A stretch of DNA of 64,000 nucleotides from Streptomyces cyaneochromogenes (GTDB lineage Bacteria; Actinomycetota; Actinomycetes; Streptomycetales; Streptomycetaceae): NCBI RefSeq assembly GCF_003963535.1, contig NZ_CP034539.1, positions 3,100,001-3,164,000 on the forward strand, written 5' to 3'. Positions 46,450-54,137 of the stretch are shown one piece after another (within the stretch, counting starts at the first letter, position 1; the number at the start of each line of letters is the position of its first letter). The position numbers and the translations under genes were made by a program. The notes below the pieces were generated by a model. It was not told where the DNA came from. It did not search any database and saw only the letters and a list, made by a program, of their open reading frames with translations.

Positions 46450-48885
46450 TCAGACGTTAATCGTCGTCGCCACTCGACGGTCGGCGATCGAGCGCCCCAC
46501 CTGGATCTCGTACGAACCCTTCACAAAAGTCCATGAACTGGCCTTCTCGTCCCAGATCTCGAAGGCCCGGCGCGGCAGTCCGACCACGGCCTCGACCGTC
46601 TCCCCCGGGCCCGCCTCCACCCCGGCGAACCCGGCCAGCCACCGCGCCGGCCGGTCGGCGTCGGCCTCGGTCGGCGCGAGGTAGACCTGCACGACCTCCC
46701 GTCCCGCGCGCTCGCCGGAGTTGCGGACGCGGACGGTGACCGTGGTGCCCTCGGCCTCGGCGGACTCGTACGTCCAGTCGGTGTAGCCGAGGCCGTGCCC
46801 GAAGGGGTACGACGGGACCCGGCCCTCCTTCTCCCAGGCGCGGTAGCCGATGAAGACGCCCTCGGTGTACGGGAGTTCGCCGTCGGTCGGGACGACCCGG
46901 CTGACCGGGGCGTCGGTCAGGGAGCCCCAGGTGGTGGGCAGCCGGCCGCCGGGCTCGTGCGCGCCCGTGAGGACGTCTGCCAGGGCCGCGCCGCCCTCCT
47001 GGCCGGGGAACCAGCTCAGCAGCACGGCGGCGACGTCCTCGCGCCAGGGCAGCTCCACCGGGGAACCGGAGTTGACGACCACGACGGTGTTCGGGTTGAC
47101 GGCGGCGACGGCGCGGACCAGGTCGTCCTGGCGGCCGGGGAGCGTCAGGTCCTTGCGGTCGAAGCCCTCCGACTCGACCCGGTCGGTGGTGGCGACCACG
47201 ACGACGGCCGTGTCGGCGTCGCGGGCGGCCTCGACGGCCTCGGCGATCAGCTCGTCGGGGTCGCGCTGCGGCTCCTGGTGGGCGAGCATGAACCCGATGA
47301 CCTTCATCGGGGTGTCCTCGGGGAACTCGACGACATGGCTGAGGGAGACCTCAACGGGTTCGCCGGCGGTCAGTTCGGGCTGGGCGCGGGGTACGGGGGC
47401 GCCGAAGAAGGCGGCGAAGGGGTCCTCCTTGGCGGGGCGCTGGACGTCGTCGTAGTACGTCGTGCCGTCGATGGTGAGCTCGAAGGCGCCGATGCCCTTG
47501 ATGCCGAAGGTGTGCGGGCCGGTGGCGCGCGGGGTGAAGGTGCCGGTCAGCTCGACGGTGTGCAGGGTGTCGTGGGTGACGCCCTCGGGGAGGTCGTCAC
47601 CCATCCACTGGATCTGCCCGTTGGGCGCCGACCCCGTGCCGATGACGTTCCCCTGCGCGTCCCGGCACACGGCCCGAAGTTCGAAGCCCTTGTCGGCGAC
47701 GCCGAGTTCGGTGTTCGGGTCGGCGCCGACGGCGTAGGTGAGGGCGCCCTCGGGGAGGGCTGCGGTGAGGCCTTCGAGCGGGGAGACGATCCGGTCGGGG
47801 AAGACGGTGGCGGAGCCGCCGCCGAGGACGCGGGCGTCGCGGGCGGCGGCGCCGATGAGGGCGACGCTGCCGTTCGGCCGCAGCGGGAGGGCGCCCTCGT
47901 TGCGGACCAGGACGAAGGAGCGGCGGGCGATCTCGCCGGCCAGGCCGGCGCCGTCGACGGCCTCGGGCAGCTCGGTGACGACCGGCTCGGCACCCTCCAG
48001 GATGCCGACGCGGGCGGCGATGCGCAGGACGTTGCGTACGGCCTCGTCGACCTTGGCCTCGGTCACCTCGCCGTCGCGGACGGCCCGGGCGAGGGCCTCG
48101 CCGTAGACGGTCTGCGGGCCGGGCATGGCGACGTCCAGGCCGCCCTCGATGGCGGCGACGGTGTCGCGGGCGGCCATCCAGTCGGAGACGTTGTAGCCGT
48201 CGAAGCCCCACTCACCGCGCAGGACCTCGTTCACCAGGTGGTGGTGCTCGGTCATCGTCGTGCCGTTGACCGTGTTGTAGGCGGTCATGATGCCCCAGGG
48301 GTGGGCGTTTTCGACGATGATCTCGAAGGGCGCCAGGTACAGCTCGCGCAGGGCGCGTTCGCTCACGGTGTTGTTCACCGTGAAGCGCTCGGTCTCGGCG
48401 TCGTTGGCGACGAAGTGCTTGACGGTGGTGCCGACGCCGCCCGACTGGACGCCGTTCACATAGCCGGCGCCGATCGTCCCCGTCAGGTACGGGTCCTCGC
48501 TGTACGCCTCGAAGTGGCGGCCGCCGAGCGGGGAGCGGTGGAGGTTGACGGTCGGGGCGAGGAGCACATGGACGCCCTTGCGGCGGGCCTCCTGGGCGAG
48601 CAGCACCCCTGCCCTGCGGGCGAGCCCGGGGTCCCAGGTGGCGGCCAGGGCGGTGGGCGAGGGCAGCGCGACGGAGGGATCGTCGGCGGTCCAGTGGACG
48701 CCTCGGACGCCGATCGGTCCGTCGGACATGACGAGGGACGGCAGGCCGATCTCGGGCAGTGCGGGCAGGGTCCAGGTGTCCTGGCCGGAGAGCAGCCGCG
48801 CCTTCGCGTCGAGGTCGAGCCGGGCGAGAGCGGCCTCCACGACCGCCTCACGTGCTGCATCGGCCTGGGTGCGGGTTCCCGCCAT
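46450..48885 (-). CDS. glycoside hydrolase family 3 beta-glucosidase with PA14 domain
   Basis: An 811-residue cytoplasmic enzyme. The N-terminal (alpha/beta)8 domain has the nucleophile Asp 235 in GYNVSDWMAAR, with TVKHFVANDAETER upstream. A PA14-type insertion spans about 390-550, and the fibronectin-III-like end closes with QVYLAPTEADADRPARWLAG. Such proteins cleave beta-glucosides, or flavonoid or cello-oligosaccharide glycosides taken into the cell. GAGGAGG lies before the ATG. A decayed TetR gene lies divergent upstream, so local control may have been lost. Confidence 0.92.
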   Translation of the reverse strand: MAGTRTQADAAREAVVEAALARLDLDAKARLLSGQDTWTLPALPEIGLPSLVMSDGPIGVRGVHWTADDPSVALPSPTALAATWDPGLARRAGVLLAQEARRKGVHVLLAPTVNLHRSPLGGRHFEAYSEDPYLTGTIGAGYVNGVQSGGVGTTVKHFVANDAETERFTVNNTVSERALRELYLAPFEIIVENAHPWGIMTAYNTVNGTTMTEHHHLVNEVLRGEWGFDGYNVSDWMAARDTVAAIEGGLDVAMPGPQTVYGEALARAVRDGEVTEAKVDEAVRNVLRIAARVGILEGAEPVVTELPEAVDGAGLAGEIARRSFVLVRNEGALPLRPNGSVALIGAAARDARVLGGGSATVFPDRIVSPLEGLTAALPEGALTYAVGADPNTELGVADKGFELRAVCRDAQGNVIGTGSAPNGQIQWMGDDLPEGVTHDTLHTVELTGTFTPRATGPHTFGIKGIGAFELTIDGTTYYDDVQRPAKEDPFAAFFGAPVPRAQPELTAGEPVEVSLSHVVEFPEDTPMKVIGFMLAHQEPQRDPDELIAEAVEAARDADTAVVVVATTDRVESEGFDRKDLTLPGRQDDLVRAVAAVNPNTVVVVNSGSPVELPWREDVAAVLLSWFPGQEGGAALADVLTGAHEPGGRLPTTWGSLTDAPVSRVVPTDGELPYTEGVFIGYRAWEKEGRVPSYPFGHGLGYTDWTYESAEAEGTTVTVRVRNSGERAGREVVQVYLAPTEADADRPARWLAGFAGVEAGPGETVEAVVGLPRRAFEIWDEKASSWTFVKGSYEIQVGRSIADRRVATTINV

Positions 48886-48937
48886 CGCGGTGCCTCCTCG
48901 GTGAGTCCGTGCACGTCTCCATCCTTCCTCGGCACCT

Positions 48938-49213
48938 GTGGAGCCCTCGAAACCGCAACCATCAACTGAGGAACCCCCACGGCGGGCAACCACGTCCGCG
49001 AGAGCGGCGGCGGTTTGGCCGCAAAGAGGGGAGCGCCGCGCCGAGATCGTGCGGGCGGCCCTGGAAGTGATCGCCGAGCGCGGTTACCGGGGGCCGGCCT
49101 GGGCGCGGTCGCGGAGCGGGGCGGGCTCACCCAGCAGGGCCTGCTGCACGTACTTGGGCGCGTTCCGGGACTTCCTCAGGCTGCTGGGCGAGAACGCGAC
49201 GGATCCGCGCTGA
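48938..49213 (+). pseudogene. TetR family regulator, degraded
   Basis: The frame begins well with RGERRAEIVRAALEVIAERG and YRG, a clear TetR N-terminal helix. It then shifts phase near 49,095: the next part, GLGAVAERGGLTQQGLLHVL, continues the helix-turn-helix in another frame, after which the first frame resumes only for FRDFLRLLGENATDPR and a stop. About 130 residues of the ligand domain are absent. The gene is thus frameshifted and internally deleted. It lies divergent from the GH3 gene, where intact TetR genes are found in relatives, and overlaps the 3' end of RidA. Confidence 0.7.
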
Positions 49214-49586
49214 CGGCGGCGACGACCTCGACCTCCAGCAGGGCCTCCGGCCGGAACAGCCTCGGCACCTCGAAGGTCATGCTGGTGGGCGGGGTGCCGG
49301 TGAGGAACTGCCGCCGCACGGTGCCGTACTCCTGCAGCGTGCCGATGTCGGTGAGGCAGGTGCGGATGTTGATGACGTCCGAGAGGCTCGCCCCGTGGGC
49401 CTTGAGCAGCGCGGCGATCGTCTCGAAGATGCCGCGGGTCTGCTCGGCGACGGTGGCGCCCTCGGCGATCTGCCCGGAGAGGAACAACAGGGCGCTGCCG
49501 TCGGCGTGTTCGACGCGGGCGACCTGGGAGTAGTACGGGCTCAGGGGCTGGGGTGCGGCGGCCGGGTTGTCGAGGGTGATCTGCAT
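49176..49586 (-). CDS. RidA family (YjgF/YER057c/UK114) protein
   Basis: A 136-residue protein related to 2-iminobutanoate/2-iminopropanoate deaminase. LSPYYSQVARVEHADGSALL, FLSGQIAEGATVAEQTRGIF and SMTFEVPRLFRPEALLEVEV carry the family pattern. The usual substrate-binding arginine of the active RidA clade (near CTVYL in E. coli) is at ...IRTCLTDIG, but the conserved R105-type position is not certain, so it may belong to a divergent Rid subgroup. The 3' end overlaps a decayed TetR gene. It is divergent from a LysR gene. Confidence 0.85.
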   Translation of the reverse strand: MQITLDNPAAAPQPLSPYYSQVARVEHADGSALLFLSGQIAEGATVAEQTRGIFETIAALLKAHGASLSDVINIRTCLTDIGTLQEYGTVRRQFLTGTPPTSMTFEVPRLFRPEALLEVEVVAAVSADPSRSRPAA

Positions 49587-49644
49587 GGCGTCGACGCTAG
49601 GTCCGGGCTTGAGATGCGACAAGCGAATGTCCAGCATGGCAGGC

Positions 49645-50580
49645 ATGCCGAATCAGCATGAGTTTCCCGAGCTGTCCACCGTGTGGCTGAGGGCGTTCCT
49701 GGAGGTCGCCCGACAGGGCTCGTTCACCGTGGCCGCGCGGACGCTCGGGTGGACCCAGTCGGCGGTGTCCCGTCAGATCTCCTCGCTGGAGGGGGCGTTG
49801 GGCGGCGCCCCGCTCTTCGACCGGCTGCCGCGAGGTGTGCGGCTCACCGAGGCCGGGCGGGTTCTCGTGCCGTACGCCGAGGCCGTCACGGAGTCGCTGC
49901 ACGGGGCCGTGCGGGAGCTGGCCGCGCTGCGTGAAGTGGCCGGCGGGCGGCTGCGGTTCGGGGCCTTCGCCACGGCCGACGCGGGTCTGGTGCCGCAGGC
50001 GCTGGCCGCCTTCCGTGCCCGCCACCCACGCGTCCACGTGACCCGCGAGGAGGGCTTCACACCGGTCCTGCTGGACCGGCTCACCGCGGGCCACCTCGAT
50101 CTGGCGGTCGTCTCGACCACCGGCCGGGCACCGCTGGAGGCGTACGAGGTCCATCACCTCCTCGACGAGTCCCTGTACGTCGCCGTGCCGGCCGCGCACC
50201 CCCTGGTGGGCCGGGACGGGCCCGTGCGGCTGGGCCAACTCGCCGACGCCGACTGGATCTCCGGCAGTTCCCGCCCCGAGGGCACCCTTCTCGACGCGGC
50301 CCTGCGGCAGGGCTTCAGGCCACGGGTCGCGCACGTCGTCGGGGAGTGGACCGCCAAGCAGGGGTACGTCGCCGCCGGTCTCGGCGTCGCCCTGGTGCCG
50401 GCGCTGGCCGCCGGGTCCGTGCGGCCGGACGTCCGGCTGGTGCCGGTGCTCGACGAGGGCGGGCCGGCGCGGGCGGTGTACGCGGCGACGGTGCGGGGGC
50501 GGTCGCTGTCGCCGGCCGGGGCGCGGTTCCTGGGGGCGCTGCGGGAGGCGGCGGGGAAGATGGCCCGCACCATGGCGTAG
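49645..50580 (+). CDS. LysR family transcriptional regulator
   Basis: A 311-residue regulator. The winged helix reads WLRAFLEVARQGSFTVAART, then LGWTQSAVSRQISSLEGALG; residues about 95-300 form the periplasmic-binding-like effector domain (LRFGAFATADAGLVPQALAA). It is divergent from ridA with 58 bp between, the usual place for a LysR regulator and its target. The effector is unknown. The ATG giving MPNQHEFPEL is chosen; nearby upstream ATGs are possible. Confidence 0.92.
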   Translation: MPNQHEFPELSTVWLRAFLEVARQGSFTVAARTLGWTQSAVSRQISSLEGALGGAPLFDRLPRGVRLTEAGRVLVPYAEAVTESLHGAVRELAALREVAGGRLRFGAFATADAGLVPQALAAFRARHPRVHVTREEGFTPVLLDRLTAGHLDLAVVSTTGRAPLEAYEVHHLLDESLYVAVPAAHPLVGRDGPVRLGQLADADWISGSSRPEGTLLDAALRQGFRPRVAHVVGEWTAKQGYVAAGLGVALVPALAAGSVRPDVRLVPVLDEGGPARAVYAATVRGRSLSPAGARFLGALREAAGKMARTMA

Positions 50581-50667
50581 ACCACTCCCGCCACGCGATA
50601 CTTCCGGCGTCCCGCACGACGCACGCTCTGCCACACCCCCCACCGTGACGGAAGGACCGGAACTCCC

Positions 50668-51969
50668 TTGAATTCCATACGCGTTCGGATCGGCGTCCTC
50701 GGCCTCGCCCTGATGGCCGGCCTCTCGGCCCCGACGACCGGGGCGTCCGCCGCCGAGACGGCGCCCACGCCGACCGTCGAGGAACAGCGCCTCGACAAGG
50801 CCGTCCCCCAGGAGATCCTGCGGCGCTCCGGATTCGACGCCCTGGCAGCGGACTTCAGCCGCGATCTCGGCACCGCGCGCTCCTACGCCGAGGCCCGTCT
50901 CGTCGTCGTACGCGAGGGGGCGCGGCTGTGGCGCAGGGCCGTCGACCGGGCGCAGGGGCGCGGGCCGGCGGGGGGTGATCTGAGCCGGGACGACGATCGG
51001 CCGTTGTACTGGGCTCGGTTGTCGATGACGCGGGAGGTTCGTACGTGGGAGCCGGGGTTCGGGTTGAGTGACGGTCAGCGGCGTGCGCTGCTGGACGCGC
51101 TGGAGCGCAGCTCGCGGGGGCAGGGTGACATTCGCTACCCGCAGGGTGGGAAGGGGATGAGGAGGGTCCTCGTCACCGGGTTCGACCCCTTCACCCTCGA
51201 CCGGGACATCCGTATCTCCAACCCGTCCGGGGCCACCGCGCTCGCGCTCGACGGCACGGTGATCGAGACGGCGGACGGGCCGGCGCGGGTGGAGACCGCC
51301 GTGTTCCCGGTGCGGTGGCAGGACTTCTCCGGGGGCACCTCCCAGGCTTTCGGCACTGGGGAAGGGACGGTGGAGCGGACGCTGCGGCCGTATCTGAAGC
51401 AGGTCGATCTGTTCACGACCGTGAGTCAGGGGCGGGTCGGGAGGTTCGACATCGAGCGGACCAACGGGGCGTGGCGGGGTGGGTTCCCGGACAACGAGAA
51501 CATCGGGCGGACCGAGACGATCCCTGTCGTGGACCCGGCCTCGCAGCCGCAGTGGACGTCTACGACGCTGCCGTACAGGGAGATCGTCGCCGCGAGCACC
51601 GGTCGGTTTCCCGTGTACGACAACACGAGTGTGACGGAGATTCCGGCGGGCGGTGCGGAGGCGGTCGTGCGGCCGGACGGGCCGACGGCGGGGTCCGTCG
51701 CGCGGGCCGGGGGTGGGGGGAACTACCTCTCCAACGAGATCGCCTATCGGGCGACGCTGCTGCGGGATCGGCTGGGGCTGCGTGATGTGCTGCCCGGTGG
51801 GCATGTGCACACGCCGGTGCTGCAGTTCGGGGCGGGGAACACGGATCCGGCGACGGGGGTGGTGACGGATCCGGAGTTCGTGCGGAACCGGGTGGACATC
51901 GTCGCGCAGGTGCGGGCGATTGTGGGGGTGGCCGTGGATGCGGCGTCGACGTCGCGGTCGGGTTCGTAG
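50668..51969 (+). CDS. secreted pyroglutamyl-peptidase I-like protein lacking the catalytic cysteine
   Basis: A 433-residue exported protein. The signal peptide covers residues 1-29 (GVLGLALMAGLSAPTTGASA). From about 165 it matches peptidase family C15: RVLVTGFDPFTLDRDIRISN, the glutamate region GRVGRFDIERTN (Glu 263), and GGHVHTPVLQ with the catalytic-position His 381. The active-site Cys block, usually Y-x-C-N, is YLSN here, with Ser 355 in place of Cys. So it may be a serine variant, or inactive and used as a binder. The N-terminal 160 residues are a helical domain absent from classical Pcp (about 215 residues). Start is TTG after GGAAGGACC. Confidence 0.75.
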   Translation: MNSIRVRIGVLGLALMAGLSAPTTGASAAETAPTPTVEEQRLDKAVPQEILRRSGFDALAADFSRDLGTARSYAEARLVVVREGARLWRRAVDRAQGRGPAGGDLSRDDDRPLYWARLSMTREVRTWEPGFGLSDGQRRALLDALERSSRGQGDIRYPQGGKGMRRVLVTGFDPFTLDRDIRISNPSGATALALDGTVIETADGPARVETAVFPVRWQDFSGGTSQAFGTGEGTVERTLRPYLKQVDLFTTVSQGRVGRFDIERTNGAWRGGFPDNENIGRTETIPVVDPASQPQWTSTTLPYREIVAASTGRFPVYDNTSVTEIPAGGAEAVVRPDGPTAGSVARAGGGGNYLSNEIAYRATLLRDRLGLRDVLPGGHVHTPVLQFGAGNTDPATGVVTDPEFVRNRVDIVAQVRAIVGVAVDAASTSRSGS

Positions 51970-52180
51970 GCGGTCGGTGTCGGTGCGGGCGTCGGGGTTT
52001 CTTCCGCCCCCGCCGCCCCTACCCGTCCCGTCCCCGGGGGCTGCCGCCCCCGGACCCCCGCTTCGGCCCTGAACGGGCCTCGTCCTCAAACGCCGGACGG
52101 GCTGAATTTGCCGGGGCGGCGTCGGAAGGTTGCGTCGGCTTTCGCCCCGTCCTCAAACGCCGGACGGGCTGAGATTGCCT
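51964..52180. repeat. interspersed repeat copy 9 (unit C, plus partial tandem unit C)
   Basis: It begins at the same ttcgtagg boundary as copy 5, which here contains the stop codon of the preceding gene, then ggtgcgggcgtcgggg, ccccgggggctgccgccccc and cctcgtcctcaaacgccgga. A second, partial copy of the last part (gtcctcaaacgccggacggg) follows at 52,145-52,168 and supplies the final codons and stop of the EI24 gene on the other strand. Confidence 0.8.
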
Positions 52181-52968
52181 GGACCGGCGCTGGGAAGCGA
52201 ACCCTTTCCCTGCCCGTCCTCGGTCTCCTCCCCCATCAGCTCCCGCGCCATCAGCGTCGCCCCCGCCACCGCCCCCGGCATCAGGAACACCGCGACGAAC
52301 GGCACCAGGAAGGCCGCGGCGAGGGGCGTGCCGAAGCCCCAGATCAGGGTCTTGCGGGAGCGCAGGAGGGTGAGGCGGTCGCGGAGTTCCACCCGGCGGC
52401 GCTGGAGGGCCACGGCCGTGAGTTCCTCGGTGAGGAAGAAGCCCGTGACGACGATGCCGATCATCGGTACGGCCGTCTGGCCGACGACCGGGATGAAGCC
52501 CAGGGCGAAGAGCAGCACGCCCCAGACCGCGGCGCGCAGCACGATCCGCAGGCTGTCGCGGCCCGAGATCCACAGCTCGCGCCAGAGCGGCAGGCCGGAC
52601 TCGGGGGCGGTGCCGTCGGGGGAGACGTCCCGGTCGACCTTCTCGGAGAGGTTCTCGTAGAAGGGCTGGCCGATCAGGAGGGTCACGGCGGTGAACGTGA
52701 CGACCGACAGGAGCAGGCCCAGGGCGAACAGGACCGCGGTGAGGAGGCCGCGGAACAGGCCCTGCCAGGGGCTCGACCAGTCGTCGGCGAACGGCGTCGA
52801 CCAGGAGACGAAGTCCTGGCCCCACAGCGCGAGCGCGACCAGGGCGGCCGCGTAGAGCACCAGGGTGATCAGGCCCGGGACCAGCCCGAAACCGTACTGC
52901 TTGCCGTGCCGGGCCACCCATCGCTGGCCCTTGAGGAGATATCCGAAACCGGCACCAAGATCGCGCAT
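52153..52968 (-). CDS. EI24 domain (CysZ-like) membrane protein
   Basis: A 271-residue protein with about five to six transmembrane helices. The pattern GYLLKGQRWVARHGKQYGFG, LVPGLITLVLYAAALVALAL, LLIGQPFYENLSEKVDR and FALGFIPVVGQTAVPMIGIV is typical of EI24/CysZ relatives. CysZ imports sulfate in proteobacteria; the actinobacterial members are not well studied. The last residues NLSPSGV and the stop come from repeat unit C, so the native C terminus has probably been replaced. Confidence 0.85.
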   Translation of the reverse strand: MRDLGAGFGYLLKGQRWVARHGKQYGFGLVPGLITLVLYAAALVALALWGQDFVSWSTPFADDWSSPWQGLFRGLLTAVLFALGLLLSVVTFTAVTLLIGQPFYENLSEKVDRDVSPDGTAPESGLPLWRELWISGRDSLRIVLRAAVWGVLLFALGFIPVVGQTAVPMIGIVVTGFFLTEELTAVALQRRRVELRDRLTLLRSRKTLIWGFGTPLAAAFLVPFVAVFLMPGAVAGATLMARELMGEETEDGQGKGSLPSAGPGNLSPSGV

Positions 52969-53039
52969 GGAAGGAACTCTAGTGCGGGGGTGTCACACGG
53001 GAGTCACGGTGGTTTTCGGGCCTGGTCACCGTCACCGCC

Positions 53040-53903
53040 TCACGCGGGGGTGACGGTCACCACCACCCCCTGCTCGGCCGCCGGGCTCACCGCCGCCGAC
53101 ACCCGTACCGCGAACGCCCGCGCCACCCGCCCCGCCTGCGACGCCCCGGCCAGCAGGAGGGGCTGCAGGCGTTCCAGCCCGGCCACCAGGAGCTCCTCCC
53201 CGGCGATGAGGACCGGGCGGGCCGCCTTCGTGGTGGCCGCCGCTGCCTCGGTGAGGTCGGCGAGGGGTGGGAGGGTCACGCGGACGACGTTGGCGCCGGC
53301 GGCGGCCGCGCGTTCGGCCAGGGCCACCTGGAGCGGCATCAGGGGAGCCAGCGCGGCTGTCAACGCGTCGGCGATGCGGCGCAGTTCGGGGGACGACTCG
53401 CGCAGGACCTCGGCCGCGGAGCGCAGCAGCGGGGTCAGGGCGAGCAGCGCGCCCGCCGCCAGGCCGGCCGTGGCAGGCAGCAGGGGCGAGGTCGCCTCGA
53501 CCAGCTCGCCGAGCGCCGTCGCGAACTCCTCCACCGCCGGTTCCACCGCGTCCAGCACCGGCAGCAGGCTGTCGCCCAGGGCCGTCAGCAGGGCGTGTGC
53601 CGGTTCGCTGACCGGGTGGACCGCGAGGGGCGCGCCGCTGGTGCCGAGGCGGGTGAGGGTCTCGACGATGCGGTAGAACGCCTCCTGGGCCTGCGGCGAC
53701 GCACTCGCCTCGGCCAGTTCGGCGGTGGTCTGCCGCAGTACGCGCAGGACCTCGGCGCCCGAACCGTCTCTGGGGTCGAAGGTGTTGATCGCGATACGGG
53801 TGATGTTCCCGGCCGTGTCCAGGAGTTGGCCGGTGATGTCGGTCGTGCTGCGTGCCATGCGCAGTACGTCGTCCCTGCTGGGGAGCGTGGGGATCGTAGC
53901 CAT
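53040..53903 (-). CDS. hypothetical Ala/Leu-rich helical protein
   Basis: A 287-residue protein not recognised. It is about half Ala and Leu, largely helical, with repeated segments of amphipathic type (LLPVLDAVEPAVEEFATALG, LRRIADALTAALAPLMPLQV, LIAGEELLVAGLERLQPLLL). There is no signal peptide and no clear membrane helix. Repeated Ala-Gly-Glu turns suggest an apolipoprotein or phasin-like amphipathic bundle, but this is only a resemblance. It lies 70 bp upstream of EI24 on the same strand. Confidence 0.6.
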   Translation of the reverse strand: MATIPTLPSRDDVLRMARSTTDITGQLLDTAGNITRIAINTFDPRDGSGAEVLRVLRQTTAELAEASASPQAQEAFYRIVETLTRLGTSGAPLAVHPVSEPAHALLTALGDSLLPVLDAVEPAVEEFATALGELVEATSPLLPATAGLAAGALLALTPLLRSAAEVLRESSPELRRIADALTAALAPLMPLQVALAERAAAAGANVVRVTLPPLADLTEAAAATTKAARPVLIAGEELLVAGLERLQPLLLAGASQAGRVARAFAVRVSAAVSPAAEQGVVVTVTPA

Positions 53904-53914
53904 GGGCTCTCCTC

Positions 53915-53955
53915 GCCGTTCAGCCGTTCAGCCGTTCAGCCGTTCAGCCGTTCAG
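53915..53955. repeat. 8-bp tandem repeat (gccgttca x5)
   Basis: Five perfect copies of gccgttca run head to tail just upstream of the start of the hypothetical gene on the minus strand, inside its leader and about 180 bp before the M14 peptidase gene. The unit is likely to vary in number among strains by slippage. A role in spacing of regulatory elements is possible. Confidence 0.85.
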
Positions 53956-54137
53956 GTCCTCGACTGTTCGGCCGTTCGTCCTGCCGGTGCTGTGCCGGTG
54001 CCGTTCAACAGCATGCCCCTGCGGACGTCCCCGCAGGGGCCGTCCGGGGCATCTGTGACGGCAACTCCCCCTTGTTGCCGTTGAGTCGAACGGGTACACC
54101 TCGCCGTACCGATCTTTGGAAGCCGGAGGAGGTACGC

